DNA of 64,000 nucleotides from Pleurodeles waltl (GCF_031143425.1 NC_090440.1:336849844-336913843); one strand, 5' to 3'. Positions 1-10,104 are shown, counted from the first letter of the stretch. The notes: generated from the sequence alone by a model not told the origin. A program made the numbers and translations.

Positions 1-547
1 AACAGCATGGCCATATATCTAGACGACACAAGGTCAGCCAAATGTAAAGGAAGGTATTGCAATTGAACACCCTTCATGTGTGGACAAAGAAAACTCTAGT
101 TTCCACACATGAGACAAATGTGCAATCCATATCAAGGGGACACGTTTAACACTATACATGCTGACATTGGCCAACACAAGATGAAATACCATAGCAAAAG
201 AAAACAATGCAATGACACCCCAATTGGAATAACAAACACATACCCATACAGTGTACATCCACCTTTGTATTCGGTGACAACTGCACTGCCCACAAAGTCA
301 GATATTGTAAACAATAGCAAATTGATCAGCAATATAACACACACAACTGTAGGCACACAACGCAAGTTACTCAGGAACAACGTAAAGGTAGAAAAGTAAT
401 TGCAGGATAAATGTGTACCAAACAAAACAACAACTTGGGTTTATTGAAGTAAAATGATTAAGAACAAAGGCCATTGGCCAGTCCACATCAGTTCATGCAC
501 ATTACTGTGCCCACGCTTGACTCCACTCACTGCCGAAGGAAGGGGCA

Positions 548-1216
548 TCAAGTGGGCAGGCAGGCACCTAAGACATCCTTGGGTGGGACGGGGTCGGATT
601 TGGGATAGGTTGGTTTGGTTTTGGTAGGGGGGTATTTTTCTTTGGGGAGATGGGCTTCTTCTTTGAGGGGAGGGGTATGGGTGCTCGAAGGAGGAGCAGA
701 TATGGCGGGGGGACTTGGATGTGGAAGGGATAGGATGCGATATGGGTGGGGGCCCCTTGGGTTTGGGAGGAAGTTTGAAGGTAAGAGGGGAAAGGGTAAG
801 CTTAAAAAGGAAACTCTCTTTGGGAAAATGGGTTGGGTCATCAGAAAGGGTTGGGGATATGTGGTTGAGGGAGTGGTGGACATGTTTGTGGGTGTAGATG
901 CCTTTGGTGTGTGTCTGTTTGAGATATGCTTGTGTTTGGGGGTGGCTGTTACGTGTGTGATTGTGGGCATTTGCATGTCTTTGGGGCTGGGAGTTGGAGG
1001 TGCTGGTTGATGTGGGAGTGGTGGATGTGTGTATTTCTTTTGGGGTGGTGGTTGTGATAGATTTGTCTGTGTGGGTATGGGTGGTGTCTGCGGGTATGGT
1101 TGATGTTCTGGATGTGTCTGTGAATGTTGTGCTGGTGTCTGGGGTATGGTGTCAGAGGTGTGTGGGTCTGTGAGTTGTGAGATGTTGTCTGGCTGTATGG
1201 TGTTATGGTTACATTC
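548..1216 (-). pseudogene. Thr/Pro-rich C-terminal segment of the same Myb-like gene (copy 1)
   Basis: A frame open from 1216 to the TGA at 548-550 encodes about 222 residues dominated by Thr, Pro, His, Gln and Ser. It ends in GACLPT before the stop. It lies just downstream of the 1392-2041 segment on the same strand but in another frame, with about 175 bp of stop-containing sequence between. I read it as the original C-terminal tail separated by frameshifting. The same nucleotide block around the stop (GGGGCATCAAG..GGCAGGCACCT on the plus strand) recurs inside the separate element at 12331-14395, where it again ends in a stop after GACQPP. That supports this being a real gene terminus. A low-complexity CA-rich strand would also give an open Thr/Pro frame, so coding status is uncertain. 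Confidence 0.35.
744..767 (+). other. G-quadruplex-type motif in the Thr/Pro-rich coding region
   Basis: Four G-runs of at least three occur with short loops (GGGTGGGGG, CCCCTT, GGG, TTT, GGG), fitting the usual G4 pattern. It lies on the strand opposite the putative coding strand, in a broader G-rich stretch from 600 to 800. An identical copy is at 6715-6738. Confidence 0.5.
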
Positions 1217-1391
1217 TCACTTGCTGCTGTGATGATGTCTGTGGGTATGCTGGATGTGGTGTGTGGGCCAGTGGTGGTGGTGGGGGTGTCTGTTGAAGTG
1301 GTGGCTGATGTGGTGTCTGTGGGTGAATGTTGCGTGCCTGCATGCCTGTGTATCTTGTGGTTATTGTGTTGATGTGTGCTGCTTGTGTGTG

Positions 1392-2041
1392 TTAAGGTGG
1401 GTACTTGCAGATGTGTCTGTGTGCTTGGGACAAGCCAGGGAATAGGGAATTGGGAATTGGGAAGAGGGAGGTGGAGAGGGAGGAATGTGAGAGGTTGCTG
1501 ACTGCCCTCAGAGAGGAGGCCAGAGCCTGGAAATATTTCTGTAGGCCAGACATGTCACTATAAATGACTTTCAGGAAAGCATTGGTCTGCTGAGGTTGGC
1601 TTGCCAACCCCTGGGTGGCATTCACAATGACTGTCTGCCTCACAGAGATACTCCTCAGGAGGTCAATAGCCTCTTCACTCGGGGCAGCAGGGGTAATAGT
1701 GGCTGGGGCTGACATGTCTGGGGCAAAGGAAATGTCCACCTTCTTGGGTGAGTGGGCACCGTCAACTGGGTGGGGATCAACAGAGAGTGTGGCGCTAGAT
1801 CTGGAAGTGGCAGACAAGAATGGTACAAGAGCAGGTCCTGATGGGTCTGTCATCACTAGGGAGTGGCCACTCAAGGTAGAATTTGATGATGACAAGGTTG
1901 ATTGTGTCTCCTCCGTGGCACTCCCCTCGCCCCCTGGGCCACTCGGTCCCTCCTTGTCATTGGTGTTATGACTGGAAGCACTACGGCCAGATGCTTCCCC
2001 ATTTGGTTGTGCCCCGTCTCCTTCTCTTGCTTGGGATGATG
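1392..2041 (-). pseudogene. Harbinger-associated Myb-like accessory protein, terminal exon part (copy 1)
   Basis: An open frame runs from a strong splice acceptor at about 2042 to a TAA stop at 1392-1394, about 216 codons. It is rich in Ser, Pro, Thr, Gly and Ala. It has a conserved-looking stretch PSEEAIDLLRSISVRQ, then a Gln/Leu/Ser-rich helical segment (NAFLKVIYSDMSGLQKYFQA) that could form a coiled coil. Animal PIF/Harbinger transposons are known to encode a DDE nuclease plus a Myb/SANT-like protein that helps DNA binding and nuclear import. The architecture and composition here resemble the C-terminal part of that second protein. The Myb/SANT domain itself is not found upstream on this strand anywhere in the unit, so the gene is 5'-incomplete. 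The out-of-frame Thr/Pro-rich segment downstream (548-1216) suggests the stop at 1392 follows an old frameshift. The family assignment is inference; a different repeat-encoded protein remains possible. Confidence 0.45.
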
Positions 2042-2064
2042 CTGCAAATACAAAGAGGAAACAG
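2042..2064 (-). promoter_or_regulatory. Splice acceptor of the Myb-like gene
   Basis: Read on the minus strand there is a pyrimidine-rich tract (TTTCCTCTTTGTATTTGCAG) ending in AG, directly before the open frame that starts at 2041. The tract is uninterrupted by AG, as expected of a functional 3' splice site. No matching donor exon was recognised further upstream on that strand. Confidence 0.55.
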
Positions 2065-3375
2065 GTCACTACATGTTCCTGATCTCAGTTGAACAATAGC
2101 TTTGATTAGCAAACATTACCATGACGTCAAGTAGGCCCCAGAAAGAAACGACATCAAAATGACTCCTACATGTACTATACCATATGCATGCATGCTACCT
2201 GAACTCTAAAGAGTTGCCTAAAGGAATATCAGGATCTCAGATAACTCCGGTTGCATGGGTGAAGTTATGTAATCACAGTAACCATTGAACAAGTAAGAGA
2301 CCACATCACCATCAATGCTTTGCCTCATGGAGCATAACTCGGTAACCTGTTGTCATACAATAGTAGTCCAATGCCAAGTTCATTCCTACAGAACCCACAC
2401 AATTCATGCTTACATCTGTTTGCCATACACAATAAACCAACAATAAGAAATGATGCTCCAAAATCCTGGCATGCTGCTGACAAAGGTACAGTGGCCTGAA
2501 GAAGGTGACATGGAAATAATCATATCACATTGGAAACATATCAACAATGCACACTTCACCATGTGTAATTTTCCTTATGGAGTCATGGAGGTAGTACTTA
2601 CCTTGCTCAGATATACCACTCATTTGGCATGGAATTGTACACTATTGGCAAAATGTGAAAATTGTCAGAGAGATATGTCTGTAAAATCCACAACAAAATG
2701 AAGGAGCAAGCCCCAGGGAAATCACCATGAATGTCTAGCACCCCTTGCAATGACATAATGCATCAACAAAAGATCTTAGACATTTGTATGTTGGAGAGAC
2801 CCAGAAATGTGCAAGTACTTGTAGAAGGCTCTCAACATGTTGCCCAATGGGAAGCTACATCACAATCTACCTTTTGGTCCTGCAGACCCAGATGTCTGTC
2901 AGTGAATGGTTGTACCTAACCACAAGTGAATCCAGCGTAAGTGCAAGTCACTCAATGATGCATACCAACAGTCAGGTAACAAACATTCCCCATTGCTCAT
3001 ATGCACTGCACAATTCCACATGATGCCAAAACAATGGCATGGAAATGCACATTGTGTGTAAAATCTCTAGTCCTACCTGGCATGTCCCACATTTGTACTG
3101 CAGTAGTACATGCCAAATAAAATGTAATCATGTGTGAGGATATGTGTAGGTCAACAATTAATGGTGACACACTCCTGTCTGTGGCGCCACATGAAATTTA
3201 GCCCCATTACATATATCAAATTCTAAACACATGTTGTCATGCATATATATGTGAGGGAATACTGGAATCATCCCATGATCAGACAAAAGACTGAGGACAG
3301 TGGTCCATCATTTCTTTTTCTTTGGCCTGTAACACTGCAGAGTAGTGGTCTGTAGCATAAAATTTACACCCACAA
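2065..3375. other. Unit interior upstream of the Myb-like exon; no gene recognised
   Basis: The composition is moderately AT-rich and all open frames are short. If the minus-strand gene is spliced, this would be intron or upstream sequence. I searched both strands for Myb/SANT-like helices and for the conserved blocks of Harbinger DDE transposases and found neither. Confidence 0.4.
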
Positions 3376-3645
3376 CAACAGGGGCCCACGACTCCCCGTA
3401 CCGCCAGCCTTTTCCTGGCGGTTCAAACCGCCAGGAAAAGGCTGGCGGTAGGGGGACTCGTAATCCCCTGGCGGATTACTAACTCCGGGGCCATTGTGGC
3501 GGGAAACCGCCGGCCCCGGAGGTGCAACCCCGGCACTTCCGCCACAGTCGTAATGACCTGCGAAGCACCGCCGGCCTGTTTGCAGTGCTTCCGTCATAAC
3601 AGCCCTGGCGGTCTTGTACCACCAGGGTTGTAATGACCCCTAAAG
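3376..3645. mobile_element. GC-rich fold-back / MITE-like fragment
   Basis: A sharply GC-rich island of about 270 bp sits in AT-rich surroundings, built from CCGCCAG/CTGGCGG words in both orientations. It contains a perfect 24-bp inverted repeat (3400-3423 and 3426-3449) and a smaller one (3603-3612 and 3618-3627). The right side ends in TTGTAATGACCCC, resembling the TCATTAC-type termini of the element at 12331-14395, so it is probably a relic of a related non-autonomous DNA transposon. No convincing target duplication is visible. Confidence 0.5.
3400..3449. repeat. Perfect 24-bp inverted repeat (hairpin)
   Basis: The left arm 3400-3423 is the exact reverse complement of the right arm 3426-3449, with only two bases between. 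The T at 3399 and A at 3450 extend the pairing by one base pair. Outside that, pairing is imperfect but continues for several base pairs (CCCC with GGGG). Confidence 0.9.
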
Positions 3646-3654
3646 TCTTAATTA

Positions 3655-4830
3655 CCAAAGTCCCCTTAAGTGTCAGATACCACAAGTTTGGTATCAAATT
3701 AATTGTTATAATAAATCCCACAACTTACAATTGTTGGATTTAATATAACTAGTTCCGGTAAAGAGTTTTAAACTCTACCTGAAAAGTTGCCAACATCAGC
3801 TCGGTAGTGACCTTCTCTGATTGATCAGCCTCTGGCAGCCTGGCCAGGCTACCTTGATGAGGTGTGACGTGGCCTGGGCTGAGCACAAAGGAATGTGCCT
3901 TGGTGAGGAGACATACCTCAGCAGATAGGGAAGCAGGAAGGGGGAGGGCTGCCAAACTGGTCTTCAAATGCAGGGAATGACATTTGGAGTAGCCCAGCAC
4001 CTCCCTCACATCCTGCAACCCAGACAGTTATGCTCCCACTTGATTAGCTTAGGAGAGGGCAGGAGAGGGTAAGCTCAGCCAGATGTAACTTCTGAAAATC
4101 AGTTTCAGCCATGAAGAATTTTTGAAGAATGTTGCTCCCTGGGATTGATTTTTGCCACTCGTCCCAGGAAGTGGTCAACACAAGGGGAAGGACCTTGCAT
4201 CTGATTGAAGAACCAGAAGCCCCCTGTTTTTCACCAAGGAGCAAGGATAAATGTTGCAGAGCTGCACCCACACCTCAGTTCCCTACCTGATCCCTACCAG
4301 ATTCCAACAATGAATAACGGCAGAAGAAGGACTGCCCTGCTGGACCCCTGACCTGCTCCTGGACACTGCACTCTGAAGGACTGCACCACCTGCACACTTG
4401 GGCCTCACCACAAGGAGGACTTTGCTTGGCTTCAACTAGTTCAAAGAGGGACTCCCAGTTTGCTACAGGTGAAAAAGTGCTAACCAGAGTCCCTTGCATC
4501 AAATCCTGAAGAAACTGACCAGCTGGCCACTGTCCAGTGGCAGTTTTGGAGTTTGAGCCAGGTGTATTCTGGGAGTTGTAGTCTGCAACCCTCAAGGCGC
4601 AACTCAGAGCTTCTGAAACCTTGCGTTGAGCTGTGGACTCCAAAAGAACTATAAAAGACCTTCTGGAAGAAGATCCAGAAGTTTGGAGAAGATTGGAGAA
4701 CCTTTTGGAAAAAGCTCCATAAAGGGACCAACTGTAGCCAGTTTACTCAACCGTGACCCGACCTGACTTGTAGTTTTGTTTCGCTGAAGGAAATCTCCAA
4801 AAAAGTGACTACGTCAGAACGTAGAAAGTT
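3655..4830. mobile_element. Dispersed LTR-like repeat, copy 1
   Basis: This region is clearly homologous to about 10920-11800 of this window. Shared blocks include TTTGGTATCAAA, GTTATAATAAAT, GCCTCTGGCAGCCTGGCCAG and AGAAGATCCAGAAGTTTGG. Homology continues through many small indels, so the two copies are old and independent. A TATAAAAG box lies at 4650-4657, followed by a purine-rich stretch. The class is not proven: an LTR-type promoter region is plausible, but terminal TG..CA ends and a primer-binding site were not identified. Open frames here, such as the minus-strand one at 4275-4643, show no recognisable domain. Confidence 0.6.
4650..4657 (+). promoter_or_regulatory. TATA box candidate in dispersed repeat
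   Basis: TATAAAAG lies in the dispersed repeat, upstream of a purine-rich tract (GGAAGAAGATCC). The sequence fits a Pol II core element of an LTR-like promoter. The second copy does not retain an equivalent box that I could see. Confidence 0.3.
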
Positions 4831-5371
4831 TTTAGTTTGACCACACACTTATATGCAGTTGTTTGTGTGTAGTGGTTGTACCCCTAAGCTGGTAACTGTC
4901 TACATGCAACATATATCTTCTTGGACAAATACCTTGAATCATCATTGTATGGTTCACATGGTCTGACATAACTACGTGGCAAACTATGTAAGGCAAATCA
5001 GCCGACAATGAATCAGTGATGGGCGATTTTATTGTGAAACTACAACTAACAGAAAGAATCAACCAAAAAGAATATGTGAATGGGTCAATCATGGTGAACA
5101 AAATCATTGTAGTAGATGCATTCTCAATGGAAGTCCAAAGTCCAGAGTACTCCTCTCATTAGAAATGGAAGGTGGTTCAGGATCAGTCCACAAAGTGTTG
5201 TGTAACACACAAAGAACCTCCTTAAGGAAGAAGTTGTTGCAGACAGTGGTAGGTGTCTTGCCATCAAAACCTCATGGATTTTTTTGCTGGACATCCCCAC
5301 TTGCAGCGGGGGAACCTGCTGCTACAGAGGCAGGGGTGTCTTCATCCAGGTTGGCAGGCCTGCGATGGACT
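4831..5371. other. No recognisable feature
   Basis: This stretch joins the dispersed repeat to the short tandem repeat at 5372. Open frames on both strands are short and show no family signature. Confidence 0.4.
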
Positions 5372-5780
5372 CACACATCACCCACATTGCAACACAACAG
5401 AAGGTCAATGGGATGCTCAATATTTTGAGACAAATATATAATGTTCATAATGCAAACACATGTCACCCTCACGTGGCACACATACCATGGACTGTTGTCA
5501 AATTGAAGACGCATATGTATGGATGTGTCATAGAACTCAAATACTCCCCAGAAACAACCCTGCAAGGGACCCACATTGCACACATGTCATGGACTGTTGT
5601 CAGATTGAAGACGCATATGTATGGATGTGTCACGGAACACAAACACTCCTCCCACGAAGCAGCCCTGCAAGGGGCCCACACATCACCTGCATTGCATTAC
5701 AATGGAAGGTCAATGGGATGCACAATCGTTTGAGAGAAAAATATCTAAAGTTCAGAATACAAACAATACCTGCACAATAG
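5372..5780. repeat. Composite local tandem duplication
   Basis: The block beginning CACACATCACC at 5372 recurs at 5677. Both copies continue through GAAGGTCAATGGGATGC and TTTGAGA. Between them sit two copies of a 102-bp unit, at 5486-5587 and about 5588-5676. The arrangement is A-B-B-A', with the B units far more alike than the A units, so the inner duplication is younger. Confidence 0.7.
5486..5690. repeat. Two-copy 102-bp tandem repeat
   Basis: CATGGACTGTTGTCA begins at 5486 and again at 5588, and the next 45 bp or so differ at only a few positions. The unit is exactly 34 codons, so open frames on both strands run through both copies. On the minus strand THPYICVFNLTTVH appears twice. No known protein family is recognised. 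Confidence 0.8.
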
Positions 5781-6518
5781 GGTTGACAGCAACAGGAGCA
5801 CACATGGAAGGATGCTCACCTGGAACACATTATACTTAGCACATACCACTAAAACAACATTTGCACAGGAACTGACCCTTCATGTTTCTCAGGGACAAGC
5901 AATAGTAGATATAAGTGACATGTCTATCTGCATAATGTGTAAGTGCAACTCAAGAAAGCACATACAACAGCAACAGCATGGCCATATATCTAGACGACAC
6001 AAGGTCAGCCAAATGTAAAGGAAGGTATTGCAATTGAACACCCTTCATGTGTGGACAAAGAAAACTCTAGTTTCCACACATGAGACAAATGTGCAATCCA
6101 TATCAAGGGGACACGTTTAACACTATACATGCTGACATTGGCCAACACAAGATGAAATACCATAGCAAAAGAACACAATGCAATGACACCCCAATTGGAA
6201 TAACAAACACATACACATACAGTGTACATCCACCTTTGTATTCGGTGACAACTGCACTGCCCACAAAGTCAGATATTGTAAACAATAGCAAATTGATCAG
6301 CAATGTAACACACACAACTGTAGGCATACAACGCAAGTTACTCAGGAACAACGTAAAGGTAGAAAAGTAATTGCAGGACAAATGTGTACCAAACAAAACA
6401 ACAACCTGGGTTTATTGAAGTAAAATGATTAAGAACAAAGGCCATCGGCCAGTCCACATCAGTTCATGCACATTACTGTGCCCACGCTTGACTCCACTCA
6501 CTGCCGAAGGAAGGGGCA

Positions 6519-7187
6519 TCAAGTGGGCAGGCAGGCACCTAAGACATCCTTGGGTGGGACGGGGTCGGATTTGGGATAGGTTGGTTTGGTTTTGGTAGGG
6601 GGGTATTTTTCTTTGGCGAGATGGGCTTCTTCTTTGAGGGGAGGGGTATGGGTGCTCGAAGGAGGAGCAGATATGGCGGGGGGACTTGGATGTGGAAGGG
6701 ATAGGATGCGATATGGGTGGGGGCCCCTTGGGTTTGGGAGGAAGTTTGAAGGTAAGAGGGGAAAGGGTAAGCTTAAAAAGGAAACTCTCTTTGGGAAAAT
6801 GGGTTGGGTCATCAGAAAGGGTTGGGGATATGTGGTTGAGGGAGTGGTGGACATGTTTGTGGGTGTAGATGCCTTTGGTGTGTGTCTGTTTGAGATATGC
6901 TTGTGTTTGGGGGTGGCTGTTACATGTGTGATTGTGGGCATTTGCATGTCTTTGGGGCTGGGAGTTGGAGGTGCTGGTTGATGTGGGAGTGGTGGATGTG
7001 TGTATTTCTTTTGGGGTGGTGGTTGTGATAGATTTGTCTGTGTGGGTATGGGTGGTGTCTGCGGGTATGGTTGATGTTCTGGATGTGTCTGTGAATGTTG
7101 TGCTGGTGTCTGGGGTATGGTGTCAGAGGTGTGTGGGTCTGTGAGTTGTGAGATGTTGTCTGGCTGTATGGTGTTATGGTTACATTC
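6519..7187 (-). pseudogene. Thr/Pro-rich C-terminal segment (copy 2)
   Basis: This is the offset copy of 548-1216. It has no indels and only a few substitutions (for example Pro to Ala in the KEEAHLPKEK stretch). It ends with the same GACLPT and stop. Preservation of the frame reflects recent duplication, not demonstrable selection. Confidence 0.35.
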
Positions 7188-7362
7188 TCACTTGCTGCTG
7201 TGATGATGTCTGTGGGTATGCTGGATGTGGTGTGTGGGCCAGTGGTGGTGGTGGGGGTGTCTGTTGAAGTGGTGGCTGATGTGGTGTCTGTGGGTGAATG
7301 TTGCGTGCCTGCATGCCTGTGTATCTTGTGGTTATTGTGTTGAGGTGTGCTGCTTGTGTGTT

Positions 7363-7835
7363 TTAAGGTGGGTACTTGCAGATGTGTCTGTGTGCTTGGG
7401 ACAAGCCAGGGAATAGGGAATTGGGAATTGGGAAGAGGGAGGTGGAGAGGGAGGAATGTGAGAGGTTGCTGACTGCCCTCAGAGAGGAGGCCAGAGCCTG
7501 GAAATATTTCTGTAGGCCAGACATGTCACTATAAATGACTTTCAGGAAAGCATTGGTCTGCTGAGGTTGGCTTGCCAACCCCTGGGTGGCATTCACAATG
7601 ACTGTCTGCCTCACAGAGATACTCCTCAGGAGGTCAATAGCCTCTTCACTCGGGCAGCAGGGGTAATAGTGGCTGGGGCTGACATGTCTGGGGCAAAGGA
7701 AATGTCCACCTTCTTGGGTGAGTGGGCACCGTCATCTGGGTGGGGATCAACAGAGAGTGTGGCGCTAGATCTGGAAGTGGCAGACAAGAATGGTACAAGA
7801 GCAGGTCCTGATGGGTCTGTCATCACTAGGGAGTG
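7363..7835 (-). pseudogene. Myb-like accessory gene, truncated and frameshifted (copy 2)
   Basis: This corresponds to 1392-1865 of copy 1. A single-G deletion near 7651 shifts the frame, so the conserved AAPSEEAIDLL of copy 1 becomes AARVKRLLTS. The copy is then cut off at 7835, losing the splice acceptor and the start of the exon. It therefore cannot produce the copy-1 protein segment. The lesion must post-date the 5,971-bp duplication. Confidence 0.5.
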
Positions 7836-9513
7836 TGATGAATAAAACATGAGAAATTGAGGTTTCTTTAATTTAGACCAACATTGTCATGTCAACCATA
7901 TTGAATTTGACACCGTAGTATACATGTGATCATCGCTGTTACTAATATTTACTGTAATTAAAGGATTTTAGGCTTGCTATAAAGATACTAATACTTTCCC
8001 AGCTGACTCGAACAAAATGTACTCTCCTAAGGCCAGCCCAACTGCCTCAGACTGAATAACACATCAGTCACATGTATAGTCTCTAGGAACACTTGAGTTT
8101 AATATACTAGAATGATGAGAGAATCCCTGAATGTATATTTTAGTAATTGTTTTCTCTTGCTCATTTCTTATTGATTAGGATGCTGTGAACCATGTACTCA
8201 TGTAATGAATGTATGAAATCCTTTGTTTAAGAGCAAGGTCCTAAAAAATAGTGTGTTTCCTCATGATGCACATACACCTTTCCTGTTTCTTGGGAAGCAA
8301 ATCTATAATGGAGTTCTAGCAGAACGTTACTGAGTTCCTCTTTGTATTCCTTATGATTTGTATGCTTATTGTACTAATTCATTTTCGACTAAGCTTATGC
8401 ATTTCTGTAAATAATATTCTTTGAGCACACCCTTTAACTTTAGTTCAGTTCTGTCATTCTGAAATCAAAAATGTGTTTATCCTAATACTAAATATGCAAA
8501 ATGTAATTAACAAAAGAGATAGAGGGAGAGGTTCTGTTCTTTATGGAGCTACAGAAAGAATATCAATTGGCCCCCACAGGATATTACAGGTATTCGACAC
8601 CCACTCAACACCTTGATACTCAAAAACATGCACATCCCGGAGCCAGCCCCCTTAGAAGACAGTTAGCCCGCAAGATAATATATATCGCACAAAGCCACTT
8701 CACTGAGGTGTAGGAAAATAATACACAGCTCACTAGGCACTCTGGTATAACTGCATGACAAATGAGCATGTGATCTGTCAGACATAGAAGACAACAAAAG
8801 AAACAAGAACATCATCATAAAAAAAGTTAGGACCTCTGGAGGACTGGGACAATATGTTGAGGCTAAGTGACAAAAATGAAACCTCAGAGGCAGGACTGCC
8901 TTGCTTGTCCTGCTCAGATTCTTTAGCAGTGACCAAATAGGTTCTGTTGTGACCTCGTACAGAAGGTGGCAAAGTGATTTTAGCTGCAAAACATGCTCAG
9001 TGTTTAATTTTAAAGTGTGCTCTTGCTTTTGTATGCTAAACCCTAGTTGCCGACAGCATTTGGGTTTTCCCCAAAACTAAATGTTGTCCTCCATTATTTT
9101 AGACCAACTGGCAACAGCATCCGGCCTTTCCTCAATAGAAAATGTTATCTTACATATTTGTTTCTAAGTCCCAATGTAAAAATGTTAACTGGGGTGAACC
9201 TCCAGACTTCATGAGAGACTTGCTACTTCATTGTTTTCCTGAAGAGGCACCTAGGATCTGGGCTACCATGTCCCCTAAACTGAAAAGGCGCAGAGGACCT
9301 GATAACACATCCCCATTTACTACATTGCTGCTTCATACACTCATGACAATTTTTTAGCATTCAAAATTGAAAAAACATCTCCCTGGTTTCGCTTAAGCAT
9401 TTTTACCTTGTTGACCTTATTTTGTTCACTCCATTTTTTATTTTTTTACCTAAAACAGTTTTACGTATTACTTACTTGCTTTGAATGTAGTTTTGGTTCT
9501 GCCTAAATACTTT
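7836..9513. other. AT-rich non-genic stretch
   Basis: After the duplicated unit stops, about 1.7 kb of AT-rich sequence follows without recognisable genes, terminal repeats or RNA genes. Two weakly similar blocks, each with a GACAGCAT/CAACAGCAT core followed by AATGTTNTC, occur near 9049-9090 and 9112-9150. The minus-strand frame at 8663-8989 is hydrophobic in part but resembles no family and is probably chance. Confidence 0.5.
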
Positions 9514-9557
9514 GGGGCGTATTTATCATTATATCATGCAGTGCAGCAGGTCCCCTT

Positions 9558-9577
9558 GCTGTGCTGTGCTGTGCTGT
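9558..9577 (+). repeat. (GCTGT)4 microsatellite
   Basis: Four perfect GCTGT units are followed by GTG. They lie near the left end of the MITE-like element. Confidence 0.9.
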
Positions 9578-9721
9578 GTGATAGGAAAAGGGCAGGAAAG
9601 CACCATACCTGATATTGGACAGCATATTCCTGACTTTCCTGAGTGCTGGCACACAATATTCTGCCTAGTGGCAACTAAGGCACCCTTAACCCATGTTTCA
9701 ACGGTGCCTGTATTATAAGCA

Positions 9722-9769
9722 GGATTGTTTTTGTGCAGGAAGGAACACCTTCCTGCACAAAAACAATCC
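9722..9769. repeat. Perfect 22-bp inverted repeat (hairpin 1)
   Basis: Arm 9722-9743 is the exact reverse complement of 9748-9769, with an AACA loop. The arms contain TTTTTGTGCAGGAAGG. No mismatch is present. Confidence 0.9.
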
Positions 9770-9784
9770 CATAAGGCAAATTCC

Positions 9785-9825
9785 TCTTTCTATGTGTGCT
9801 GCAGACTGCAGCACACATAGAAAGA
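9785..9825. repeat. Perfect 20-bp inverted repeat (hairpin 2)
   Basis: Arm 9785-9804 is the exact reverse complement of 9806-9825, with a single A at the centre. It lies 15 bp after hairpin 1 and shares no sequence with it. Confidence 0.9.
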
Positions 9826-10104
9826 AGAAGTAACAATGAGAACAAATAAAGATATTTCTCCTCATCACTCCTCACCTGGGGAAGCACAGGTTTTTGATAC
9901 ATTTCCAGGTCTACCAGTAATAGCAAATCTGAGAATGCACCAAAATCCATGGGTGGATGCATGGGAACCCCCGCGCCCACCCATGAAATTCCTTCCAGGG
10001 CAGATTAAGGCCACACAAGATAAATCTGTTTTAAGAGATGTATCACTTTTGTACCATTTTGTGTGGTGAAAGAGTGACACAACTCCTTTTATAAATCTGG
10101 TCCC

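Larger units (their letters stand above)
1..5971. repeat. 5,971-bp duplicated segment, first copy
   Basis: The sequence starting at base 1 recurs at 5972 at a constant offset of 5,971 bp. By eye I counted about 13 differences over the roughly 1.86 kb that can be compared, so the copies are about 99% identical and the duplication is young. The window opens inside the unit, so the true left boundary is unknown. The unit holds a Myb-like accessory-gene relic on the minus strand (548-2041), a fold-back fragment, a dispersed LTR-like repeat and a short tandem repeat. It could be a tandem duplication of a Harbinger-rich segment or one end of a longer array. An assembly duplication cannot be excluded from sequence alone. 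Confidence 0.9.
5972..7835. repeat. 5,971-bp duplicated segment, truncated second copy
   Basis: This matches 1-1865 almost base for base. The match stops abruptly after GAGTG at 7831-7835, where the first copy continues with GGCCACTC and this copy with TGATGAATAAAAC. One base is missing relative to copy 1 near 7651 (CGGGG became CGGG). No terminal inverted repeat or target duplication is visible at the right break, so truncation by deletion or unequal exchange is more likely than a transposon boundary. Confidence 0.9.
9514..10104. mobile_element. MITE-like element with internal hairpins
   Basis: The left edge GGGGCGTATTTAT and the right edge ATAAATCTGGTCCC are imperfect inverted repeats about 590 bp apart. 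The interior contains two perfect hairpins in succession and no coding capacity. Flanking target duplications are not clear, so the exact ends are uncertain. Confidence 0.4.

Noticed and set aside
615..1445. Plus-strand Gly/Val/Trp-rich frames
   Set aside because: They are the complement of the CA-rich Thr/Pro segment; the minus strand has the splice acceptor and the conserved stop.
8575..8615. Possible Pol III B box (GGTATTCGACACC) as sign of a SINE
   Set aside because: It has an extra base relative to GGTTCGANNCC, with no A box upstream and no poly(A) or simple-repeat tail.
8663..8989. 108-residue minus-strand frame in AT-rich DNA
   Set aside because: No recognisable family, no splice or promoter context, and a length expected by chance.
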